Below are positions 57,179 to 64,000 of a stretch of DNA of 64,000 nt, in pieces. Source of the DNA: Metabacillus litoralis (GTDB taxonomy: Bacteria; Bacillota; Bacilli; Bacillales; Bacillaceae); NCBI RefSeq assembly GCF_007994985.1, contig NZ_VOQF01000004.1, forward strand, positions 1 through 64,000. The letters are read 5' to 3'. Each line of letters begins with the position of its first letter. The first letter of the stretch is position 1. The notes below the pieces were generated by a model, which did no database searches, had not been told where the DNA came from, and saw nothing but the letters and a program-made list of their open reading frames with translations. A program made the translations under genes and the position numbers.

Positions 57179-59107
57179 TTAATTTCCTTTTAACAGACGT
57201 AAACCATTTAAGATAACTAAAATCGTACTGCCCTCATGTCCTATAACACCCAAAGGAAGGTCTAGAACTTGAAAAAAGTTTGAACAAATTAATATAGCAA
57301 TTACTGACATTGAGAAGACAATATTTTGCTTAATAATTCGATTCATTTTATTTGAGAGTGTTACAGCGTTTGTTAGTTTTAACAGTTCATTTTTCATCAA
57401 GATAATATCAGCCGTTTCTAATGCAACATCTGTGCCTTCGCCCATTGCAATCCCTACATCAGAAGTAGCTAAAGCAGGGGCATCATTGATACCATCACCA
57501 ATCATAGTAACTGTACCATATTTCTTTTTCAGTTCTTTTATTTCTTTTACTTTTCCTTCAGGTAAACATTCACCTTTAAACATATCAATATTTAATTCTT
57601 TCGCAATAACTTCTGCAGTGGACTGACTATCTCCAGTAAGCATAACTGTTTTAATTCCTAAATTCTTTAGCCTCTCAATTACTTCTTTCGCTTCTTCTCT
57701 GACTATATCTTTTAATGCTATTAATCCGACAATCTCACTCTCTCTTACTATATAAACAATTGTTTTCCCTTCTTTTGAAAGTTTCTCACTTACCTCATCA
57801 TGAAATGCCTTTGCATTTTCTTTACCAACAAAATCAGCTTTTCCGATTTTCCAGGTAATATCATCAATTACTGCAGAAACTCCTAAACCTGACTTTTCGT
57901 CTACAGATATCATCTCAGCAGTACTCATAGGAAATTTATGATGAATTTTAGCCACAATTGCTTTTGCTAAAGGGTGTGTTGATTGATTTTCGATGGCTAA
58001 TACCGCTTTATAAAATTCGTTGTGATCAATCGTTTCTACCTTAAGAATATCCGTTACACTTGGTTCACCTTTTGTAAGTGTGCCAGTTTTATCGAATACA
58101 ACAACATTTGTTTTGTTTAATTTTTCTAAATGAATACCACCTTTGAATAATAAACCATTTTTTGCTCCATTTGAAATTGCAGACAATGTCGCCGGCATGA
58201 TAGATGCTACTAATGCGCAAGGAGAAGCTACAACCATTAACACAAGCGCACGATAAATAGTCTCATTCCAGCTCCACCCTAAAGCAAAATGAGGAACTAT
58301 CATCATCAATCCTACTAGCACTAAGACAACTTTTACATATGTGCCTTCAAATTTTTCGATAAATTGTTGTGATGGAGATTTTTCTGATTGTGCTGATTGA
58401 ACTAACTCTAAAATTTTGTGAAACATAGTTTCTGTACTTTTTTTCAATACTGAGACTGTAATAGATCCATTACCATTTACCGTACCTGCAAAAACCTCGT
58501 CACTTTTATTTTTTTCCACAGGCATTGATTCTCCTGTTATAGCAGATTGATCAATATTTGTCTTCCCTGATAAAATCACACCATCCGTAGGGATTCTTTC
58601 ACCTGGTTTGACTAAAATTGTATCACCAATATTCAATGTTGAGACATGAACTTTCTTTTCCTCACCATTTACAAGAATCATTGCTTCCTCAGGTTGTAAA
58701 CTCATTAGAGCTAAGATTTCACGCTGACTTTTGTTCATTGTATACGTTTCAAGTGCTCCACTTAATGCAAAAATAAATATAAGTATAGCCCCTTCTTCCC
58801 AATACCCTATTAGAGCAGAACCGATTGCAGCAAATACCATTAATAATTCAACATTCAATTTTTTATCTGCAATCGTTTCTTCTAACCCTTCTTTGGCTTT
58901 CGCGTAACCACCTATCACAAACGCCAATATAAATATAGGTATAGCAATAGATTCATTTCCATTAGAATTATAAAACCAACCAAATCCAATAAGTATTCCA
59001 GCTATTAATGCATTTATTAATTCAATATGCTCTATCCATTTATTAAAAAAATCATGATTATGTGAAGATCTTGTTTCAGGTATTTTCTCTGCACTGTTAA
59101 GTTCCAC
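57179..59107 (-). CDS. zosA: P1B-type metal-transporting ATPase ZosA
   Basis: A 642-residue heavy-metal P-type ATPase. It has TGES in the actuator domain, the membrane metal motif SPCAL (about 295-299), the phosphorylated Asp339 in FDKTGTLT, STHPLAKAI and GDGINDAPAL. No N-terminal CxxC metal domain is present. In B. subtilis ZosA takes up zinc under peroxide stress and is regulated by PerR. The GTG at 59107 follows AAGGAG and brings the length close to ZosA; the frame extends 15 codons upstream. PerR/Fur-like boxes lie upstream. Confidence 0.93.
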   Translation of the reverse strand: MELNSAEKIPETRSSHNHDFFNKWIEHIELINALIAGILIGFGWFYNSNGNESIAIPIFILAFVIGGYAKAKEGLEETIADKKLNVELLMVFAAIGSALIGYWEEGAILIFIFALSGALETYTMNKSQREILALMSLQPEEAMILVNGEEKKVHVSTLNIGDTILVKPGERIPTDGVILSGKTNIDQSAITGESMPVEKNKSDEVFAGTVNGNGSITVSVLKKSTETMFHKILELVQSAQSEKSPSQQFIEKFEGTYVKVVLVLVGLMMIVPHFALGWSWNETIYRALVLMVVASPCALVASIMPATLSAISNGAKNGLLFKGGIHLEKLNKTNVVVFDKTGTLTKGEPSVTDILKVETIDHNEFYKAVLAIENQSTHPLAKAIVAKIHHKFPMSTAEMISVDEKSGLGVSAVIDDITWKIGKADFVGKENAKAFHDEVSEKLSKEGKTIVYIVRESEIVGLIALKDIVREEAKEVIERLKNLGIKTVMLTGDSQSTAEVIAKELNIDMFKGECLPEGKVKEIKELKKKYGTVTMIGDGINDAPALATSDVGIAMGEGTDVALETADIILMKNELLKLTNAVTLSNKMNRIIKQNIVFSMSVIAILICSNFFQVLDLPLGVIGHEGSTILVILNGLRLLKGN

Positions 59108-59205
59108 TATTACCGCTCCTTCTAATTGAGAATAAAACTCATACTCATTCATTTGTTTTTCTTTTAAAATATTGTATTTTCAAGGTTTTCCATCCATACC
59201 CTTAA

Positions 59206-59294
59206 TAATAATTATTATAAACAAAGAATTAAAATATAGCAATAATAAACTAATATTATTACTATTTAATAATTATTATTGATAATAATTAGCA
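59206..59294. promoter_or_regulatory. PerR/Fur-type boxes upstream of zosA
   Basis: TAATAATTATTATAA (59206-59220) matches the PerR box TTATAATNATTATAA at all but one defined base. TGATAATAATTAGCA (59280-59294) differs from the Fur-type TGATAATNATTATCA at one defined base, and a weaker third copy overlaps it at 59267-59281. They lie 100-190 bases ahead of zosA, in line with the peroxide control known for B. subtilis zosA. Confidence 0.65.
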
Positions 59295-59397
59295 TTCTCA
59301 ATTACATAAATACAGAAAGAGATCTTTATTTAATAACAACAAAACAGAACATACAAAAAAACAGTTAGACTCATCTCCAACTGTTCTAGAATTTGAA

Positions 59398-59895
59398 TTA
59401 TAGCTGCGATATGGCATTGTGTAACATATCATCTGTTACTGGTCCCAACAATTTATTTCTAATTATTCCTTTCTGATCAATAATTATAGTTGTTGGAATA
59501 CCCATTAAATGATAATCTTTTGCTACCTTTCCTGTTAAATCAAGTCCAATTGGAAAGGTAAGGTTAAACTGTTTTGCAAAGTTACTTACAACATTCTTAC
59601 TACTTTCTGAAGAAGTAACATTAACACCAATCAATACAATATTTTGTGCTTTATTTTCATTAGTAAATTTATTTAGTTCTGACATTTCTTCCTGGCAATA
59701 ATTACACCAAGTAGTCCAAAAATTCAATATAACAATTTGACCCCTAAAATCAGATAAACTTATTGCTTCTTCCGATAAGGAAGGTATAGTAAATTCACTT
59801 GCTTTCTCCATGGGTTGATTCTTCGCTTTAATTTCATCTGAACAAGTAATACTAAAAGCAAATAATAGGAAGAAAAAGAAAAGCCTTTGTTTCAT
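59398..59895 (-). CDS. stoA: Thiol-disulfide oxidoreductase StoA
   Basis: A 165-residue exported thioredoxin-like protein. A signal or anchor segment (residues 1-18) precedes a TlpA/ResA-type domain with WTTWCNYCQEE (redox Cys64 and Cys67) and the cis-proline in MGIPTTIII. It follows B. subtilis StoA (LTFPI.LD, YHLMGIPT), which is needed for spore cortex synthesis. Position beside zosA and ykvU supports the assignment. AAAGGTGG precedes the ATG. Confidence 0.9.
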   Translation of the reverse strand: MKQRLFFFFLLFAFSITCSDEIKAKNQPMEKASEFTIPSLSEEAISLSDFRGQIVILNFWTTWCNYCQEEMSELNKFTNENKAQNIVLIGVNVTSSESSKNVVSNFAKQFNLTFPIGLDLTGKVAKDYHLMGIPTTIIIDQKGIIRNKLLGPVTDDMLHNAISQL

Positions 59896-60155
59896 ATATA
59901 AAGTTCCACCTTTATTAGTCGATACTATATTTTCCCCAGTTTTATGTCTATTTTATTCAAAGAAATCTTAATCCGTCTTCCTAATCATTATGGTTAGCTG
60001 TATAGTGAACTCACCTATATGAAAATTAAAAAGATTTAGTAAACATCCTCAGCATTTTTCTATATTAATTTACTTCAAAAAAAGACAATTTGGTTGACAG
60101 ATTGCCTTTTCTTTAAACTCCACTTCCTAATTCTCAAAAATTCTGACAGTATTGT

Positions 60156-61481
60156 TTAATAAACAACGCGTCTTTTCATGAAATAGACACTTACATTTAG
60201 CTTATGACATATCGTCACATAGTGCATAAGCATAAGAAGAACCGCTCCCATATTCATCCCAAGAATAATACCTTTCATGTTTAACATCTCCATTGATCCT
60301 AGCATATACATCATTCCAAATGAAATAGCATGTGACCAGATTGTGTGAAACAATGCATCCTTTACGAGTCCCAGACCTATAAGGTACGCTTGCATCGGGA
60401 TAATAAAGAAGTGAAAAAGGAAATAGGGCCAAAGCAACTTTAAATAAAATGATGCTGAAGAAGAATGAAAGAATAAGTGTGTTAATGGATCAGCAAATAT
60501 GTACATGACAATAACAGAGATTGTTCCGTAAAAAAACGTAATAATCATCGCTTGTTTTAATAATCGAACCAATTTGCTATTATCATGATTCGCATATGCC
60601 TCAGATACATTTGGTATTAACATAATCATTAAAGCATGCCCTATAAAGGCTGGGAAAAAACCGATTGACATCGCAACACCAGCTAACATCCCATAGTGCT
60701 CTGTGGCCATTACACTAGAAAAGCCTGCACCCATTAATGCCCATTTCACTAAAAATGGTTGAATTGCATGTGTAAGAGAATGAAATAATCTCAAGCCTGT
60801 TGTGGGAAAGGAAACAGAGAAAAGAGCTTTACGAACTTTTCTTCCTTTAATAGGTTGATTTTTTTCCTTACTTAATACCTGATATTCAATCATATACACA
60901 GTAATTAGATAGGCACTAACTATTAACTCACTACCAATTAATGTCGCAAGAGAAATCATTAAAGCTTTTTCCAAATCAAATTGAAATGTCTGAAATACCC
61001 AAAATAAGATAATAAGCTGTACGACTTTTTTCAAGAAATTTGAAATAGCTATTTTCCCCATATGTTGAACACCCATAAAATACCCTCTTGCAATTGATGA
61101 GAAGGATACAATCGGAATTAAGAGAATAATAAGCCATTTCACATAGGGGTGATACCCTTGAAAAACAGGGACACTCGGCAATATAAACAGTGCCATGACT
61201 GTAAAACCAATCGTAAATAATATAGTTAAAAATATAGTGTGTTTTAGCATATGGTAATGTGTTTCTCTTTGTTTTTCTGCAATAAATTTAGAGATTGATA
61301 TTGGTAATTCAAGGCTCGCAATAATGACAATAAAAAAAACAATCGGAAGAATGGACATATACAAACCCATACCTTCCTCACCAAGCTCTCTTGCTAAAAT
61401 AATATTAATAAAAAACTCTAGACATTCACCAAAAAAAGCTGCGACTACAAGTATCAATGTTCCTTTTACAAATGTATTCAT
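60156..61481 (-). CDS. ykvU: YkvU-like sporulation membrane protein (MVF/MATE-type flippase)
   Basis: A 441-residue polytopic protein with about 12-14 hydrophobic segments of the polysaccharide-biosynthesis (SpoVB/MurJ-like) flippase family. In B. subtilis YkvU is a sigma-E controlled protein of the outer forespore membrane. Polar hallmarks include LPISISKFIAEKQRETHYHM and ARGYFMGVQHMGKIAISNFL. A lipid-linked oligosaccharide or spore cortex precursor is the likely substrate; unproven. GAGGGG lies before the ATG. It lies between stoA and the germination genes. Confidence 0.9.
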   Translation of the reverse strand: MNTFVKGTLILVVAAFFGECLEFFINIILARELGEEGMGLYMSILPIVFFIVIIASLELPISISKFIAEKQRETHYHMLKHTIFLTILFTIGFTVMALFILPSVPVFQGYHPYVKWLIILLIPIVSFSSIARGYFMGVQHMGKIAISNFLKKVVQLIILFWVFQTFQFDLEKALMISLATLIGSELIVSAYLITVYMIEYQVLSKEKNQPIKGRKVRKALFSVSFPTTGLRLFHSLTHAIQPFLVKWALMGAGFSSVMATEHYGMLAGVAMSIGFFPAFIGHALMIMLIPNVSEAYANHDNSKLVRLLKQAMIITFFYGTISVIVMYIFADPLTHLFFHSSSASFYLKLLWPYFLFHFFIIPMQAYLIGLGLVKDALFHTIWSHAISFGMMYMLGSMEMLNMKGIILGMNMGAVLLMLMHYVTICHKLNVSVYFMKRRVVY

Positions 61482-61677
61482 GATGTAAGTCCCCTCTTAT
61501 TAAACTAGTCCATAGTTTAACAATATGAGACGAAACACAAGATTAAAACAAGCTAAAGTAAAATCCTCTGAAAAATTTTATTATTGAAGTTATTTGCTAA
61601 AAGATTGTAGCAAATGACTTCAATAAGAGTTTCATGCATAAAACAGATATTTAGTGAGTAGAATTAATTATTGTAAC

Positions 61678-62748
61678 TTATTCTATAACTCCTGACTCAG
61701 AAATAATAACATCTGGCTTAATATCAACAGTTAACTCTGGAATTCTTTCTCGCCAATTTTCTATAGTGAACTCACGAGATTGAGATCTAATTTGATCCCC
61801 AATCCCTACAGGATCTATTTTTAACTCTTTAAAATATGTAAAAAGTGAATTTATTTCATTTTTCATTTTTTGCTCAAAAACCTGTTCAACTTCTTTTATC
61901 ACTTCGGGAGTTATCCTTTTCCCTGTGTATTCCTGTATATACCCTTCTATTTTCACCTTTACTTCCACTTTAAGCGGCTCCAAACTGATAACTCTTAATT
62001 TTCTTGAGGAAGCAATGCTTTTAATCCCAGCTGAATTATTATTTTCAGGTAGATCCAACGTGTAAACTCCTTTTGTGTACTGATCAGCCAACACTTTAAA
62101 AAATAATAGTTGATCATTAGATATACTACCTACTACCTTTTTGTCATCAAAAAGTGCCAAACCATCAATGGCCACTCCTCCAGTTTGTTCATTTTTTTTG
62201 ATATATGGAAGATAAGGATCCTGGCCTTTAGAATAAAATTGATATAAAAAAAGATGTAGGTTAGTTCTTGGTAAATCTCGATTTAGCTTATTATGCAGAA
62301 TTAAATTTGAGATAAAATTCGAAGCTCCCTGATTCTCAAATTTAGATTCTAAGACTGATTGTGCCTCTCCTTTTGAAACCGCAAGTAACAGTCTTTCACC
62401 AATAGCTGCATCACGTTGTAGTGTATCAACTAAATCACTAATACCTTTATTCGCTAACTGTTCTCCAAATACCACAATTTCAATTTTCCCAAGTACTAAT
62501 GGGTCAGGAGATTTCTTTTGCATGTTGTCTAGTATGTCTCGACTTAGCTTTGATTCTCCTGTTATCACATAGTCATTAACAGGTTGATCCTTAATATAAG
62601 TGTTAATGACAGCAGAACCTTTAATTTTATCTTCTTCTACTAAGTCAAAGCCTGTACTGGTAATGAGATTCACATCATCTAGGATCTCCTTCTCCACACA
62701 ACCACTTAAAATCAGCATTATCAAAAACATCGTTAAGTATTTTTTCAT
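61678..62748 (-). CDS. Spore germination lipoprotein, Ger(x)C family
   Basis: A 356-residue lipoprotein of the germinant receptor C subunit. The lipobox is LSGCV (Cys17). NLITSTGFDLVEED, TGESKLSRDILDNMQ and GKIEIVVFGEQLAN belong to the first domain, and the C-terminal domain ends with a helical segment (FEQKMKNEINSLFTYFKELK). It should sit on the outer leaflet of the spore inner membrane with the A and B subunits. Its start overlaps the B subunit stop by four bases. Which germinant is sensed cannot be told. Confidence 0.93.
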   Translation of the reverse strand: MKKYLTMFLIMLILSGCVEKEILDDVNLITSTGFDLVEEDKIKGSAVINTYIKDQPVNDYVITGESKLSRDILDNMQKKSPDPLVLGKIEIVVFGEQLANKGISDLVDTLQRDAAIGERLLLAVSKGEAQSVLESKFENQGASNFISNLILHNKLNRDLPRTNLHLFLYQFYSKGQDPYLPYIKKNEQTGGVAIDGLALFDDKKVVGSISNDQLLFFKVLADQYTKGVYTLDLPENNNSAGIKSIASSRKLRVISLEPLKVEVKVKIEGYIQEYTGKRITPEVIKEVEQVFEQKMKNEINSLFTYFKELKIDPVGIGDQIRSQSREFTIENWRERIPELTVDIKPDVIISESGVIE

Positions 62749-63836
62749 GCTTTTTTCTCCTTTACTTTACGAGTGATCATAGTAAACATAAAAAGCATCG
62801 GTATATAACCTATTATTAAGTAGAAACCGACTTGACCAACAATATCATTTAATAAACTAATTTGTTCTCTCGTCCTAGAAAGAGAATTTGTAAAAAAGGC
62901 AATAAGTAAAATAACAATTAAAGTATATTTTTGATTGAATTTAAATGAATCCTTTAAACATCTGCTAGCACACCAAAGAGTCAAGCATACATTTGGAAGA
63001 ATAATTAAACACCAATTTGCAATTCCTATGTATTCGAAACGTTCAACAAAAGGCATCTCTACAATTTTCCACATTGTTAACGTGGCCCATACGTTTTTTT
63101 GTAATTGTTCCTCGCTAAAATAGATAAGTGTAATTATCATAATGACAGCATAAATAATAGTACTAGTAGCCACAGCCATATGTGCCCACTTCTTGGATTT
63201 ATCAACATTTTTGATAAAAGGGTAAAAAACGAGTAATGCTTCAAAACCAATAACAGTTAACGACATACTTTTTGTTGAAATAGCCAAGTCCTTTAAAGAA
63301 TGATTAAAAACAGGTAATAAGTTATGTAAGTCTGAAAACTGTAATGGGAAAAGGAAAGTGAAAAATAAATAAACTGGGAGTATTATACCAAAGAAGCTTA
63401 TACCAGTAACAACTCTAAATCCACCACTAATGATATAGTAAACTAACAATAGAAACATAAAACTAAATAGCCATACATTTATGTCAGGAAACATCCATAC
63501 TTCAATGATTTCTATATACGTTCTCAACACAGTAATTGCTACTAAAGTAAAATAACAAGCCAGTATAGCACTTAACGTGTTACCTACCCACTTACCGAAT
63601 AATTCTTTATGTAGAGTAATCACGTTACCGTTAGAGTTTTTTAAAATTTTGTAAATCATCCATAAAGATATATGAACCATGATACCTGATAAAATAACGG
63701 CGATCCAAGCATCTCTCCCTGATTTTTCAGCGACGATTCTTTGAAACCCTAATACCCCAATTCCAAATTGAAGAGAATGAATTAAATAAAACACTAAAAA
63801 ATGAGAAACTTGAAATCTTTCTGCTATTTTAATCAC
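62745..63836 (-). CDS. Spore germination permease, GerAB/GerBB family
   Basis: A 363-residue integral membrane protein with about ten membrane segments of the APC-superfamily B subunit of germinant receptors. KIAERFQVSHFLVFYLIHSL, FGIGVLGFQRIVAEKSGRDAW and the late segments GQVGFYLIIGYIPML are typical. It takes part in germinant binding. The GTG start lies 8 bases after GAGGTG, which also ends the upstream A subunit gene. Confidence 0.92.
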   Translation of the reverse strand: MIKIAERFQVSHFLVFYLIHSLQFGIGVLGFQRIVAEKSGRDAWIAVILSGIMVHISLWMIYKILKNSNGNVITLHKELFGKWVGNTLSAILACYFTLVAITVLRTYIEIIEVWMFPDINVWLFSFMFLLLVYYIISGGFRVVTGISFFGIILPVYLFFTFLFPLQFSDLHNLLPVFNHSLKDLAISTKSMSLTVIGFEALLVFYPFIKNVDKSKKWAHMAVATSTIIYAVIMIITLIYFSEEQLQKNVWATLTMWKIVEMPFVERFEYIGIANWCLIILPNVCLTLWCASRCLKDSFKFNQKYTLIVILLIAFFTNSLSRTREQISLLNDIVGQVGFYLIIGYIPMLFMFTMITRKVKEKKA

Positions 63837-63852
63837 CGTTATTTCACCTCAC

Positions 63853-64000
63853 TCATTCGTCAATATCTTTATTCTTTTTTGCTTTCGCTGAAGAAAATCG
63901 TTTAGGTTTATTTGTCCGTAAATGCTCAGGTCTTTTTGATAATAGCGAGAAAGGAAGTCTTATAATGGCATCCTTCATGTCTGCAGTTCTTGGTGGATAA
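63853..64000 (-). CDS. Spore germination protein A subunit (GerA/GerKA family), C-terminal fragment
   Basis: Only the last 48 codons are inside the window; the gene runs past position 64000. The visible end, YPPRTADMKDAIIRLPFSLL followed by a basic and hydrophilic tail (RPEHLRTNKPKRFSSAKAKK), matches the C-terminus of GerAA-type proteins, in which MKDAIIRLP is common. Stop codon and B subunit start are 17 bp apart, giving an A-B-C operon. Confidence 0.85.
   Translation of the reverse strand, partial: YPPRTADMKDAIIRLPFSLLSKRPEHLRTNKPKRFSSAKAKKNKDIDE

Overview
The window is AT-rich, low-GC Firmicute DNA from an endospore-forming member of the Bacillaceae (Bacillus or a close genus). Evidence: strong GGAGG-type ribosome binding sites, frequent TTG/GTG starts, sporulation and germination genes (kinA, pbpH, splAB, ykvU, stoA, a GerA/B/C-type receptor), and a gene order that follows, as I remember it, the Bacillus subtilis ykvU-stoA-zosA-ykvY-glcT-ptsGHI-splAB-ykwC-pbpH-kinA-patA-cheV-ykyB-ykuC-ykuD stretch. 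That backbone reads here from right to left, with extra genes inserted at several joints.

Layout. 0.5-4.5 kb: polyphosphate kinase and exopolyphosphatase. 4.8-9.7 kb: L,D-transpeptidase, MFS transporter, HD-GYP phosphodiesterase, YkyB and a small alarmone-hydrolase-like HD protein. 9.9-20.6 kb: CheV, a DUF1906-like protein, a purine permease, a lipoprotein, a KinB-like histidine kinase with a puzzling start, a CBS-GGDEF protein, a glycine-rich tandem-repeat protein, small ORFs, CorA and PatA. 20.6-36 kb: KinA and PbpH, separated by a roughly 10 kb fatty-acid/acyl-CoA catabolism island that lies between two direct copies of a ~345 bp repeat. 36-41 kb: YkwC, S66 peptidase, SDR, SplA/SplB. 41-47 kb: the glucose PTS (ptsI, ptsH, ptsG) with the GlcT antiterminator gene and its RAT/terminator. 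47-53 kb: accessory genes, including a frameshifted lipoprotein, a hidden type I toxin-antitoxin locus, a possible structured RNA, a separate pfkA, a HAD enzyme and an EAL protein. 53-64 kb: nuclease lipoprotein, YkvY peptidase, glycosyltransferase, ZosA with PerR/Fur-like boxes, StoA, YkvU and a spore germination receptor operon cut by the window end.

How the genes work together. The island encodes an ACAD11-like acyl-CoA dehydrogenase, an ACAD10/11-type kinase-like phosphotransferase, acyl-CoA ligase, SDR, 3-hydroxyacyl-CoA dehydrogenase, thioesterase, FadE-like dehydrogenase, quinone oxidoreductase and a TetR regulator. Two matching palindromes sit in front of the two main transcription units, so it looks like one TetR regulon for unusual (probably 4-hydroxy) acyl-CoAs. 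Three c-di-GMP proteins (GGDEF, HD-GYP, EAL) and two sporulation-type kinases make signalling another theme. At least four families of short inverted-repeat elements are scattered in the intergenic regions.
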